Positions 54,917-63,705 of a stretch of 64,000 nt of DNA are shown in pieces. The translations under genes and the position numbers were made by a program. The DNA is from Leisingera sp. ANG59. GTDB taxonomy: Bacteria; Pseudomonadota; Alphaproteobacteria; Rhodobacterales; Rhodobacteraceae. Numbering within the stretch: the first letter of the stretch is position 1; each line of letters opens with the position of its first letter. The notes below the pieces were generated by a model. That model was not told where the DNA came from and ran no database searches. It saw only the letters and a list, made by a program, of their open reading frames with translations. The stretch is taken from positions 177,584-241,583 of the forward strand of contig NZ_WLCM01000002.1 of assembly GCF_013317235.1 (NCBI RefSeq). The letters run 5' to 3'.

Positions 54917-54959
54917 GGGGGTGGCATGCGTGCACCCCCTGTGCACCGCCTGTGCACCT
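54917..54959 (-). repeat. Array B: three 11-bp GTGCAC-type repeats plus inverted half-site
   Basis: On the minus strand AGGTGCACAGG, CGGTGCACAGG and GGGTGCACGCA follow one another at exact 11-base period, then TGCCACCCCCGC. The same layout occurs at 2919-2965 (third unit GGGTGCACGCC, tail TGGCACCCACGC). The array lies between the ArgE-like gene and M20 paralogue 2, about 33 bases beyond the ArgE-like stop. Confidence 0.7.
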
Positions 54960-54991
54960 TCAGCACCAATCTGAGCACGAAACGCGCGGTT

Positions 54992-56173
54992 TCAAGGCAG
55001 CGGGAAGTAGCCCCGCAGTTTCTCCACCAGCTTACGCATGAAGTCGTGACCCGCGTCGAACTGGGCGACCGTGATGTATTCGTTGGGCTGATGCGCCTGC
55101 GCGATGTCGCCGGGGCCGCAGATCACCGCGGAGTAGCCCGCCTGCTGGAACTGGCCCGCTTCGGTCCCGTAGCTGACCACATGGGAGCCATTGTCGCCGG
55201 TCACCCGGCGCACCAGTGCCTCGGCCTCGCCGTTCTGTTCCGGAACCAGCCCGGGCACGTCGAAGTGCTTGGACACATCAATGCGGGCGTCCGGATGGAT
55301 CATCTGCATCTCCGCCTCCACCTCGCGCACCTTCTTCAGATAGGCGGCCTCCCAATCGGCAGAATCTTCGCCCGGCACCACCCGGAAATCCATCATGAAG
55401 CGGCAGTCCTTGGCGGTGATGTTATGAGCGGTGCCGCCTTCGATCATGCCGACATGGCAGGTTGTCCATGGCGGGGTGAACATCGCCTGCACCTCGCCGG
55501 GCTCCTTGGCCATGTTTTCGGCATTTTTCTGGTTGGCCCAGTCAATCAGCTTTGCCCCTTGCATGATGGCGCTGACGCCGGTGTGCATGAGCGAGGAATG
55601 CACCTCGAAACCCACCAGATGGGTATGATAGCCGGTGCCGCCCTTGTGGCCGGTCACCGCCTGCATCATCGACGGCTCGCCCACGATCACCGCCGAGCCC
55701 TTGGGCAGAACTTGCTGCATCGCCTCGATCATCGGCGGGGCGCCGGTGCAGCCGATTTCCTCGTCGAAACTCAGCGCCAGTTGCAGCGGCCGCGTGACAC
55801 CCCCGGTATGGGCCTCGACCAGCGCCCAGATCGCCAGCGCGTCAAAGCCCTTCATGTCGCAGGTGCCGCGGCCGAAGTATTTGCCGTCTTTCTCCGCCAC
55901 GGTGAAGGGATCGGTGTCCCAGGGCTGGCCGTCCACCGGCACCACATCGGTATGGCCCGACAGCACCACGGCGCCCTCTTCCCACGGGCCGGCATGGGCA
56001 AAGACGGCGGCCTTGTGCGGCTGCTCCGGGTCTGTCCAGCGGTGGCTCTCGATACCGTGGGAGGACAAGTAGTCCTGCACCCAATCCACCAGCGGCAGGT
56101 TGGTGTCGCGGCTCACCGTCGGGAAAGAGACCAAGCGCTCCATGATCTCCAGCGGTGTCAGTTTTTCAGCCAT
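54992..56173 (-). CDS. M20A-family deacylase, acetylornithine deacetylase (ArgE)-like
   Basis: This is a 393-residue zinc deacylase: VVLSGHTDVVPVDGQPWDTD (metal ligand His and Asp), YFGRGTCDMKGFDALAIWAL (bridging Asp), FDEEIGCTGA (catalytic Glu, metal Glu), and CGPGDIAQAHQPNEYI with the last metal His. Within the peptide-transport cluster it may hydrolyse imported N-acetyl amino acids rather than serve arginine synthesis. The ribosome-binding site is weak. The start is four bases after the ABC ATPase stop. Confidence 0.88.
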   Translation of the reverse strand: MAEKLTPLEIMERLVSFPTVSRDTNLPLVDWVQDYLSSHGIESHRWTDPEQPHKAAVFAHAGPWEEGAVVLSGHTDVVPVDGQPWDTDPFTVAEKDGKYFGRGTCDMKGFDALAIWALVEAHTGGVTRPLQLALSFDEEIGCTGAPPMIEAMQQVLPKGSAVIVGEPSMMQAVTGHKGGTGYHTHLVGFEVHSSLMHTGVSAIMQGAKLIDWANQKNAENMAKEPGEVQAMFTPPWTTCHVGMIEGGTAHNITAKDCRFMMDFRVVPGEDSADWEAAYLKKVREVEAEMQMIHPDARIDVSKHFDVPGLVPEQNGEAEALVRRVTGDNGSHVVSYGTEAGQFQQAGYSAVICGPGDIAQAHQPNEYITVAQFDAGHDFMRKLVEKLRGYFPLP

Positions 56174-56177
56174 GGTT

Positions 56178-57998
56178 TCAGTACCCGCTGTCAGTCGTCA
56201 GCACGAAATGCCCCGGTTCGACCTCCAGGTACTCCGACGGCGCCGGCTCATAGCCGACCTCGTGAATCGGCGACGGGATCGGCTTGAAGTTCAGTTCCTT
56301 CTCCGACTTGCGCTGGCGAGGGTCGGCGATTGGCACTGCCTTCATCAAAGCCTGAGTGTACGCGTGCTGCGGGTTTTCAAAGACGCGCTCACGCGGGCCG
56401 AGTTCAACGATGCGGCCCAGATACATGACGCCGACCTGATGGCTGACCCGCTCCACCACCGCCATGTCGTGGCTGATGAACAGGAAAGACAAGCCCAGTT
56501 CCGCCTGCAGCTCCATCATCAGGTTCAGGACCTGCGCCTGCACCGACACATCGAGCGCAGACACGGCCTCGTCCGCGACGATCAGCTTGGGGTTCAAAGC
56601 CAGCGCGCGGGCGATGGCGATCCGCTGGCGCTGGCCGCCGGACATCTCGTGCGGGTAACGGCGCATGAAGCTGCGCGGCAGGTGGACCCGGTCAAACAGG
56701 CTGGCGACCCGGTCCTGCAGTTCTGAGCCGGAAGCGAGGCCGTAGTTGCGCAATGGTTCCGCCACCTGATCCAAGAGCTGCATCTGCGGGTTCAGCGAGG
56801 CAAAAGGATCCTGAAAGATCATCTGCATGTCCTGCCGGGCCTTGTGCATCTGGGACGGGCTGAATTGCAGCACATCGCGGCCCTCGAAATTCACTTGGCC
56901 CGACTGCGGCTCCACCAGCCGCAGGATCGAACGGCCCGCGGAGGATTTTCCGCAGCCGGATTCGCCTACCAGCGACAGGGTCTGCCCCTTGCAGACCTTG
57001 AAAGAGACGTCTTCTACCGCGTGGACGTTGGAGATGGTGCGGCGCAGCAATCCGCCCTTGACCGGAAAGCGGGTGGTCAAGTGCTGCACGTCCAGAAGCA
57101 CCTCATCGGTGCCCTTGATCGGCTCGATTTTCTGATCCTCGACGCCCATCAGCTTCATCGGCTCGGGGTAATGCTTGCCGCGCATTTCGCCCAGTTTCGG
57201 CACCGCGGCCAGCAGCGCCTTGGTATAGTCGTGCTTGGGGTTTTCGAAGATTTCCTCGACGGTGCCTTCCTCGACCTTGTTGCCGCGGAACATGACGACG
57301 ACGCGGTCGGCCATCTGGGCCACCACCGCCATGTCATGGGTGATGAACATTACCGCGGTTCCTGTTTCGCGCTTCAGCCGGTCCATCAGCGCCAGAATCT
57401 CCGCCTGGATGGTCACGTCGAGCGCAGTGGTCGGCTCATCTGCGATCAAAAGCCGCGGCTCGCAAGCCATCGCCATCGCGATCACCACCCGCTGGCGCAT
57501 GCCGCCCGACAATTCGTGAGGGTACTGTTTCAGGCGGCGTTCAGGCTCGGGGATGCGGACCTGGCGCAGCAGTTCCAGCGCGCGTTCCTCGGCCTGGGCC
57601 TTGGACATGTTCTTGTGGATGCGCAGGCCCTCGGTCAGCTGACGGCCGACGGTGAACACCGGGTTGAGCGCGGTCATCGGCTCCTGGAAGATCATGCCGA
57701 TCTCGTTGCCGCGAATCTGCTTCATCAGCTCCTGTTCGGTGGTTGCAAGGTTGGAGCGCTCGCCGTCGCGGCGGTTGAACAGCAGCTCGCCGCCGGCAAT
57801 CTCGCCGCCGCCGAACTCCACCAGACGCATCAGCGACAGCGAGGAAACCGATTTGCCGGAGCCGGATTCGCCAACGATACAAACGGTTTCGCCGGGGCTG
57901 ACGTCAAAGGAGACATCTTCGACACCGACCACCGGGCCGTCCTTGGTCTGAAACTCCACCCGCAGATTTCTGATAGATGCAATGGCGTTGTCCAGCAT
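56178..57998 (-). CDS. Fused dipeptide/oligopeptide ABC transporter ATP-binding protein (DppD-DppF type)
   Basis: This is a 606-residue protein with two complete ABC domains. The first has Walker [14 protein letters not shown], signature LSGGMRQRV and Walker [13 protein letters not shown]. The second has [13 protein letters not shown], signature MSGGQRQRI and [12 protein letters not shown]. Each is followed by the oligopeptide-family C-terminal extension. It energises the two permeases encoded divergently (60.2-62.2 kb). Second-site Walker B has Glu-Ala (DEA) where the first has DEP. It leads the minus-strand operon with three M20 hydrolases. GGGAG precedes the ATG. Confidence 0.94.
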   Translation of the reverse strand: MLDNAIASIRNLRVEFQTKDGPVVGVEDVSFDVSPGETVCIVGESGSGKSVSSLSLMRLVEFGGGEIAGGELLFNRRDGERSNLATTEQELMKQIRGNEIGMIFQEPMTALNPVFTVGRQLTEGLRIHKNMSKAQAEERALELLRQVRIPEPERRLKQYPHELSGGMRQRVVIAMAMACEPRLLIADEPTTALDVTIQAEILALMDRLKRETGTAVMFITHDMAVVAQMADRVVVMFRGNKVEEGTVEEIFENPKHDYTKALLAAVPKLGEMRGKHYPEPMKLMGVEDQKIEPIKGTDEVLLDVQHLTTRFPVKGGLLRRTISNVHAVEDVSFKVCKGQTLSLVGESGCGKSSAGRSILRLVEPQSGQVNFEGRDVLQFSPSQMHKARQDMQMIFQDPFASLNPQMQLLDQVAEPLRNYGLASGSELQDRVASLFDRVHLPRSFMRRYPHEMSGGQRQRIAIARALALNPKLIVADEAVSALDVSVQAQVLNLMMELQAELGLSFLFISHDMAVVERVSHQVGVMYLGRIVELGPRERVFENPQHAYTQALMKAVPIADPRQRKSEKELNFKPIPSPIHEVGYEPAPSEYLEVEPGHFVLTTDSGY

Positions 57999-58079
57999 GA
58001 CGGCTCCCTGTTTTTCTTGCCTGGCCCGCCGGAAAAGGCGGTCTCAGGTTCTGGAGTAAACTCTACTTTCTTCAAAAAT

Positions 58080-58102
58080 GCTCATGCAAATAATGCATGA
58101 GC
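58080..58102. promoter_or_regulatory. Perfect 9+9 bp inverted repeat in divergent ABC/SBP intergenic region
   Basis: GCTCATGCA-AATAA-TGCATGAGC has perfect arms around a 5-base spacer (23 bases). It lies 82 bases upstream of the ABC ATPase start and 235 bases before the binding-protein start. The 338-base gap between these divergent genes contains no gene. The element is a good candidate for the operator of the whole module. Confidence 0.55.
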
Positions 58103-58107
58103 CCTTC

Positions 58108-58128
58108 GAAATTGGAATTTGCAATTTC
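58108..58128. promoter_or_regulatory. Second inverted repeat beside the first, ABC/SBP intergenic region
   Basis: GAAATTG-GAATTTG-CAATTTC has perfect 7-base arms and starts six bases after the first repeat. The sequence is AT-rich in a GC-rich genome. It differs in sequence from the first repeat, so the two probably bind different proteins or act as RNA hairpins. Confidence 0.45.
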
Positions 58129-58305
58129 CCGGCAAAAGCGCTTCGATACCCCCGTGGTTGTCTGCAGGCTGTCACATGCCGGCGTCTCCGGTAAAGTGTT
58201 AAGGGATTATAGTTTCAGTGTTTTCCCTGTGCCTGCAGGCCCAGTGCTACACTTCCGCAGCAATGCGGCAACCCTCCGGGCCTGATCCGGCCCGGCCAAC
58301 AAAAA

Positions 58306-58320
58306 GACACGAAACGTGTC
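58306..58320 (+). promoter_or_regulatory. Short hairpin directly upstream of the binding-protein ribosome-binding site
   Basis: GACACG-AAA-CGTGTC forms a 6-base stem ending four bases before the AAGGAG of the binding-protein gene. It may stabilise the mRNA 5' region or influence ribosome access. A -10-like TATAGT stands at 58208-58213 without a matching -35 box. Confidence 0.4.
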
Positions 58321-58336
58321 CGACAAGGAGTGTGTG

Positions 58337-60040
58337 ATGAAATTGAAATCCCTACTGATGGGTGCCGTTGCCGCGGCCACTCTGGCGCCTGCAGCCTTTG
58401 CAGAGCGCGGGTCCGACGGCCAGGTCAACATCATTTACTGGCAGGCGCCGTCGATCCTGAACCCGTTCCTGTCCGGCGGCACCAAGGACATCCAGGCCGC
58501 CTCGCTGGTGATCGAGCCGCTGGCCCGCTATGACCCCGAAGGCAACATGGTGCCCTATCTGGCGGCCGAGATCCCGACCGTCGAAAACGGCGGCGTCAGC
58601 GAAGACCTGACCTCGATCACCTGGAAGATCGCGCCCGGCATCAAGTGGTCCGACGGCACCGATTTCACCGCGCATGACGTGAAGTTCACCGCCGATTACT
58701 GCATGCATCCCGAAGGCGGCTGCGCGCAGCTGACCAAGTTCGAGGGCGTGAGCTCGGTCGAGCTGCTGGATGATATGACCGTCAAGGTCAACTTCGACAA
58801 ACCGACCCCCTTCCCCTACGGCCCGTTCTCCGGCGGTGAAAGCCCGATCCTGCAGAAGGCGCAGTTCGAAAACTGCATGGGCGCCCGCGCGCCGGAATGC
58901 ACCGACGCCAACTTTGGCCCGATCGGCACCGGCCCGTTTGTGGTGGATGAGTTCAAGCCGAACGACGTGATCACCATGTCGGCCAACCCCAACTACCGTG
59001 ACCCGGCCAAGCCGGCGTTTGCCAAAGTGCTGTTCAAGGGCGGCGGTGACGCAACCGCGGCCGGCCGCGCGGTGATGGAAACCGGCGAGTTCGACTATGC
59101 CTGGAACCTGCAGCTGGCGCCGGAAGTGATCGCGCAGATGGAAGCAGGCGGCAAGGGCAAGCCGGTTGCGGGCTTTGGTTCGCTGGTGGAACGCATCATG
59201 CTGAACCAGACCGACCCGTCGCCGGACCTGCCGGAGGGCGAGCGCTCCACCGCCAAGCATCCGCATCCGTTCCTGACCGACCCGGCGGTCTACAAGGCGA
59301 TGTCGATGGCCATCGACCGTCCACTGCTGGTCGAAATTGGCTATGGCAAGGCTGGCAAGGTCGGCTGCAACTGGGTGCCTGCACCCGCAGCATTCGCCTC
59401 CGACACCTTTGACTGCTCCACCCAGGACATCGAAGGCGCCAAGGCGATGCTGGAAGAAGCCGGCTACAAGGACACCAATGGCGACGGCGTGCGGGAGACC
59501 CCGGACGGCAAGCCGATGAAGATCCTGTACCAGACCTCGACCAACGCCGTGCGCCAGGATTTCCAGGCGCTGATCAAGGAGTGGTGGGGCCAGATCGGCA
59601 TCGAGTCCGAGCTGCGCAACATCAACGCCTCGGTGTTCTTCGGCGGTGACCCGGGCTCGCCCGACACCTTCCAGAAGTTCTATGCGGACGTGGAAATGTA
59701 CGCCAACAACTTCGACGGCACCGATCCGCAGGCCTATCTGGCCAACGGCCTGTGCGACAAGGCGCCCAAGCCCGAGTCGCAGTGGCAGGGTGAGAACATC
59801 TCGCGCTTCTGCAACGAGGAGTTCGACCAGCTGCACGCCGAGCTGACCAAGACCGCCGGCCTTGAGGCCCGCGCCGAAATCGGCCGCCGCCTCAACGACA
59901 TCATGGTCGAAAACGGCGGCATGATCCCGCTGGTGCACCGCGGCCGCCTGTCGGCGCACTCCAACACGCTGGGCGGCGTTCACCTGAACGTCTGGGACAG
60001 CGAGCTGTGGAACGCAGCTGACTGGTACCGCATCAAGTAA
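58337..60040 (+). CDS. Peptide/dipeptide ABC transporter periplasmic substrate-binding protein
   Basis: This is a 567-residue SBP family 5 protein. A signal peptide (MKLKSLLMGAVAAATLAPAA then FAE) is followed by NIIYWQAPSILNPFLSGGTK, SLVIEPLARYDPEGNMVPYL and WKIAPGIKWSDGTDFTAHDV. Six or more cysteines (YCMHPEGGC, NCMGARAPEC, GCNWVPA, FDCS) suggest disulfides stabilising the lobes. It delivers ligand to the permeases next to it; the ligand is probably a peptide or an acylated amino acid, given the M20 genes. AAGGAG lies six bases before the ATG. The frame is open for seven codons upstream, which I excluded. Confidence 0.93.
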   Translation: MKLKSLLMGAVAAATLAPAAFAERGSDGQVNIIYWQAPSILNPFLSGGTKDIQAASLVIEPLARYDPEGNMVPYLAAEIPTVENGGVSEDLTSITWKIAPGIKWSDGTDFTAHDVKFTADYCMHPEGGCAQLTKFEGVSSVELLDDMTVKVNFDKPTPFPYGPFSGGESPILQKAQFENCMGARAPECTDANFGPIGTGPFVVDEFKPNDVITMSANPNYRDPAKPAFAKVLFKGGGDATAAGRAVMETGEFDYAWNLQLAPEVIAQMEAGGKGKPVAGFGSLVERIMLNQTDPSPDLPEGERSTAKHPHPFLTDPAVYKAMSMAIDRPLLVEIGYGKAGKVGCNWVPAPAAFASDTFDCSTQDIEGAKAMLEEAGYKDTNGDGVRETPDGKPMKILYQTSTNAVRQDFQALIKEWWGQIGIESELRNINASVFFGGDPGSPDTFQKFYADVEMYANNFDGTDPQAYLANGLCDKAPKPESQWQGENISRFCNEEFDQLHAELTKTAGLEARAEIGRRLNDIMVENGGMIPLVHRGRLSAHSNTLGGVHLNVWDSELWNAADWYRIK

Positions 60041-60058
60041 GCAGCGCTTGCCTCACCC

Positions 60059-60085
60059 GGGGCCCTGACGTTACATCAGGGCCCC
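60059..60085 (+). terminator. Intra-operon hairpin after the binding-protein gene
   Basis: The perfect 10-base stem GGGGCCCTGA/TCAGGGCCCC with a 7-base loop lies 19 bases after the binding-protein stop and 105 bases before the first permease. Only TT follows. It probably protects the upstream mRNA or partly terminates, giving more binding protein than permease. Confidence 0.6.
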
Positions 60086-60189
60086 TTGCCATTCAGCATT
60101 GGTTACGTTTAACCGCCTGCGCGTGACATGGATGTGAGGCCCTCCCCGCCTGCTCCGACCTTAATACAAGTTGCAAAGGCGCCTACCTG

Positions 60190-61197
60190 ATGCTGACCTT
60201 TACAATCCGGCGGCTGATCCTGGCAGTACCGACACTGCTGTTCATCAGCCTCGTGATCTTCCTGCTGCTGGAGCTCGCCCCGGGCGACCCGATGGCGCAG
60301 GTTCCCCTGACCGTCCCCCCTGAAGTCAAAGAGAAAATGCGCGAGGCGCTTGGCCTCGGCCAGCCGATGCATATCCGCTTCTGGAAGTGGCTGGTGCAGT
60401 TCTTCTGGATCGAGCCGCAGGTTCTGATCGACCATTACCTGGGCACGTCCTTCTCTGCGGGCGACCTGCGGGTGATCTCCTGGCAGACCCGCTCGCCGGT
60501 GATGGACATCGTGGTCCAGCGCATCCCGCAGACCCTGTGGGTGGTCGGCACCGCTTATGTGGTGGCCATCCTGATCGCGCTGCCGATCGGCATCTATTCC
60601 GCCTACCGCCAGTACAGCTGGTTCGACCAGATGGGCACCTTCGTGTCGATGGTCGGCTTCTCGGTGCCGCCGTTCTTCTCGGGCGTGCTGGTAATCGTGA
60701 TCTTCTCGGTGCAGCTGGGCTGGTTCCCGTCGATCTATGACACCACCCATGTGGTCGACAGCTGGGACGCCTTTGTCTACCAGCTGAAGCAGATGATCAT
60801 GCCGGTGATGGTGCTGGCGCTGCAGATCACCGCGCAGCTCAGCCGTTTCATGCGCGCCTCGATGCTGGACAACCTCAACCAGGACTACGTGCGCACGGCG
60901 CGGGCCAAGGGGCTCAGCGAATATGTCGTGGTGATGGTCCACGTGCTGCGCAATTCGATGATCCCTGTGGTCACCGTGATCGCGCTGGGGATCCCGTCGA
61001 TCTTCGGCGGCGCCATCATCACCGAGCAGGTGTTCAAGGTGAACGGCATCGGCCAGCTGCTGATCGGCGCCATCCAGGCCAACGACCTGCCGATGGTGCA
61101 GACGCTGACCTTCATCTTTGCGGTGCTGATCGTGCTGTTCAACCTGATCGCCGACGTGCTGTACGGCATTCTTGACCCGAGGATCCGCTATGACTGA
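60190..61197 (+). CDS. Oligopeptide ABC transporter permease (DppB type)
   Basis: This is a 335-residue inner-membrane permease with six predicted helices. It has the N-terminal FTIRRLILAVPTLLFISLVI, typical of DppB/OppB, and a cytoplasmic EAA-type loop DYVRTARAKGLSEYVVVMVH that contacts the ATPase. The 3' end overlaps the next permease by eight bases. AAAGGCG lies upstream. Confidence 0.93.
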   Translation: MLTFTIRRLILAVPTLLFISLVIFLLLELAPGDPMAQVPLTVPPEVKEKMREALGLGQPMHIRFWKWLVQFFWIEPQVLIDHYLGTSFSAGDLRVISWQTRSPVMDIVVQRIPQTLWVVGTAYVVAILIALPIGIYSAYRQYSWFDQMGTFVSMVGFSVPPFFSGVLVIVIFSVQLGWFPSIYDTTHVVDSWDAFVYQLKQMIMPVMVLALQITAQLSRFMRASMLDNLNQDYVRTARAKGLSEYVVVMVHVLRNSMIPVVTVIALGIPSIFGGAIITEQVFKVNGIGQLLIGAIQANDLPMVQTLTFIFAVLIVLFNLIADVLYGILDPRIRYD

Positions 61198-62161
61198 CAA
61201 GGAACGCTTTGTGCCCGATGAAGGCATGGCACCGGCCTCGACCTCGGTGCCGGGCGCCGGTGCGCTGGAAGAGCTGCACAACCCGGCGCGCAGCCAGTGG
61301 CTGGATGTCTGGGACCAGTTCAAGTCCCACCGCGGGGCTCTGATGGGCGGGGCGCTGTTCCTGTTCATCATCCTGGGGGTCTATCTCGGACCGTTCTTCT
61401 GGGACCTTGAAGCCACCCAGATCGACATCCGCGCCCGCAACCAGGGCCCCAGCTGGGCACACCCTTTCGGCACCGACCAGCTGGGCCGCGACATGCTGGC
61501 CCGGATGATGGCAGGCGGCGCGACCTCAGTATCTGTTGGCCTGACCGCGATGCTGCTGGCGCTGTTCCTCGGCTCCTTCATCGGGGTGATGGCCGGTTTC
61601 TTCAAGAAACTGGACGGGCCGCTGATGCGCCTCACCGACCTGTTCCTGGCGCTGCCGCTCCTGCCGCTGCTGCTGGTGATGATGCTGCTCTTCCGCGAGC
61701 CGCTGAACGCGGCCTTCGGCCCGGAACAGGGGATTTTCATCCTGATCGTGATTTCGATCGGGGTGACCAGCTGGATGCCCACCGCACGGATCGTGCGCGG
61801 CGATGTGCTGGCGCTGAAGGAGCGCGAGTTCGTGATGGCGGCGCGCTCCATCGGCACCACCAACAGCGGTCTGATCACACGGCACATCCTGCCCAACGTG
61901 CTGTCGCCAATCATGGTCTCGGCCACCCTGGGCATTGCCACCGCGATCATCACCGAGTCGTCGCTGTCGTTCCTCGGCCTCGGTTTCCCGCCGGATTTCC
62001 CGACCTGGGGACGGCTGCTGTTTGATGCCACCGATTACCTGCAGCAGCACCCGGAGCGGGTGTTCTGGCCGGGCATGGCGATCTCGCTGACGGTTCTGAG
62101 CGTGAACTACCTTGGCGACGGCCTGCGCGACGCGCTGGACCCGCGGATCCGCGGCCGCTGA
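61190..62161 (+). CDS. Oligopeptide ABC transporter permease (DppC type)
   Basis: This is a 323-residue partner permease. A cytoplasmic N-terminus of about 60 residues leads to the first helix (LMGGALFLFIILGVYLGPFF). DppC features include HPFGTDQLGRDMLARMM, the EAA-type loop LKEREFVMAARSIGTTNSGL and the ending NYLGDGLRDALDPRIRGR. I chose the ATG overlapping the dppB-type gene (61190). A bidirectional terminator follows. Confidence 0.93.
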   Translation: MTDKERFVPDEGMAPASTSVPGAGALEELHNPARSQWLDVWDQFKSHRGALMGGALFLFIILGVYLGPFFWDLEATQIDIRARNQGPSWAHPFGTDQLGRDMLARMMAGGATSVSVGLTAMLLALFLGSFIGVMAGFFKKLDGPLMRLTDLFLALPLLPLLLVMMLLFREPLNAAFGPEQGIFILIVISIGVTSWMPTARIVRGDVLALKEREFVMAARSIGTTNSGLITRHILPNVLSPIMVSATLGIATAIITESSLSFLGLGFPPDFPTWGRLLFDATDYLQQHPERVFWPGMAISLTVLSVNYLGDGLRDALDPRIRGR

Positions 62162-62183
62162 GCAGGCATGCCAGAAACAAATA

Positions 62184-62215
62184 AGGGCCGCCCTATCAGG
62201 CGGCCCTATTTTTTT
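62184..62215. terminator. Bidirectional terminator between permease operon and DUF3422 gene
   Basis: The stem AGGGCCGCC/GGCGGCCCT (62184-62192 with 62199-62207) with a 6-base loop is followed by ATTTTTTT on the plus strand and TTATTTGTTT on the minus strand. It serves both convergent genes. Confidence 0.93.
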
Positions 62216-62233
62216 ACGCGAACGCGGCAGGCC

Positions 62234-63514
62234 TCAGTGCAGCTTCTTGCGGATCCGCTGGATGCCCAGCCACACCAAGCCGATCACCGGCAGGGTCACC
62301 GCTGCAATCAGCACTTTCTTGGTCAGCCCGTAGCGTTCGGCCAGCGGCAACAGGAAATCGGACACCAGCGAAATCGCATAGTAGCTGACGGCCACCACCG
62401 ACAACCCCTCGACCGTGTGCTGCAAGCGCAGCGCAATATCGGCGCGGCGGTCCATGCTGGCAAGCAGCGCCTGGTTCTGCGCCGAACGCTCCACATCCAC
62501 CCGGGTCCTGAGCAGCTCCCCTGCCCGGCGCGCCCGGCTGGCCAGCGTATCCAGCCGCTTCTCGGTGGAGTTCACCGTCCGCATCGCAGGTTCGAACCGG
62601 CGCAGCATGAATTCGGCAAAGGTCTGGAACCCTTCGTGGCGTTCTTCGCGCAACAGGCTGATGCGCTGGCTGACCAGCGCGTCATAGGCGCCGGTGGCCC
62701 CGAAGCGGAAAGCCGACTGCGCCGCCATCGCCTCCAGCTCAGCCGAGACCGCCAGCAGCTGGGTCAGGATCTCCTCGGCGGGTTTGGAGCCGCTTGTCAT
62801 TTCCGCCATCATCTCGCTGAGACGGCTATCCAGTTTCCCGATCACCGGCGACAGCCCGCGGGCGCGGGAGAAGCCCAGCATCGACATCGCCCGGTAGGTC
62901 TCGATCTCACAGAGCCGCTGCACGATCCGGCCCACCCGCTGGGCGCCGGTATCTGTGTTGGGGAAGATCGCAAAGCGCACATGGCCGGCCGGGTCGATGC
63001 GGAAATCCCCGGCCACCACGGCGCTGTCATCCAGCACCTGCGAAACCGCCAGGCTTTCCGGCACGAACCAGTCGTGAATGGTGGATTTCAGTACCGCAGG
63101 CGCCGCCCGCGGCACCACCCGGATCAGTGCCGAGGTGATCCGCTGGCCCGGTGCCTGTGCCAGCCAGTCCGCCGGGAAGACATCGAAATCCGCCGGGTCA
63201 AAGGCCCGCGCGCTGACTCCATCGCAGTAAACCGTATAGCTGACAAACTCGGTGTGCTGCTCCCATTTGATCATGTGGCGGCCGATCTGGGCGGTGTGAT
63301 GGGTCGCCCCCGGCTGAGGGTGCGGCGCACCGTGCCGGTCCAGGAGCTGGACCAGGTGCTGCATGTCCAGCATCCGGTCCCGGTGCACGGCCTCCTGCGG
63401 CTGTTTCACAGCCAGGTAGACCACCGTGCAGGGCGAGGTCATAGTTGGGAACGGGCGGGCGTGCAGCTCATTGGTCAGCTGGTAGCGCAGCGGGTGATCC
63501 TGGATCGGCGGCAT
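62234..63514 (-). CDS. DUF3422 family membrane-anchored protein
   Basis: This is a 426-residue protein of the DUF3422 family, with the characteristic start HPLRYQLTNELHARPFP and the central GFSRARGLSPVIGKLDSRLS. Most of it is cytoplasmic, including a long helical region (about 290-370). Two C-terminal membrane helices (YYAISLVSDFLLPLA, VLIAAVTLPVIGLVWLG) end in a basic tail. The function is unknown. GGAG lies eight bases before the ATG at 63514; an upstream TTG (63532) is less likely. It ends at a shared terminator. Confidence 0.88.
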   Translation of the reverse strand: MPPIQDHPLRYQLTNELHARPFPTMTSPCTVVYLAVKQPQEAVHRDRMLDMQHLVQLLDRHGAPHPQPGATHHTAQIGRHMIKWEQHTEFVSYTVYCDGVSARAFDPADFDVFPADWLAQAPGQRITSALIRVVPRAAPAVLKSTIHDWFVPESLAVSQVLDDSAVVAGDFRIDPAGHVRFAIFPNTDTGAQRVGRIVQRLCEIETYRAMSMLGFSRARGLSPVIGKLDSRLSEMMAEMTSGSKPAEEILTQLLAVSAELEAMAAQSAFRFGATGAYDALVSQRISLLREERHEGFQTFAEFMLRRFEPAMRTVNSTEKRLDTLASRARRAGELLRTRVDVERSAQNQALLASMDRRADIALRLQHTVEGLSVVAVSYYAISLVSDFLLPLAERYGLTKKVLIAAVTLPVIGLVWLGIQRIRKKLH

Positions 63515-63649
63515 TCTTGGTCTCCGGGGCAATGCCGCGGACCATACTGCAGCCGGGAAAACATGTACAGAAATGTTTTATTTCAAAGCGTTAGCGGAAT
63601 GCAACGGTATACAACCAGACGGCCAGCAATGCGTCCGGACAGGGGATCC

Positions 63650-63685
63650 GGAACAAGAAAAGGCGCCCCGGACCGGAGCGCCTTT
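63650..63685 (-). terminator. Terminator of pntB
   Basis: On the minus strand AAAGGCGC pairs with GCGCCTTT (plus-strand 63678-63685 with 63659-63666), with the inner CCGG/CCGG able to pair, followed by TTCTTG. It lies about 20 bases after the pntB stop. Confidence 0.82.
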
Positions 63686-63705
63686 CCTGTTTTTCAGCTG
63701 ATCGC

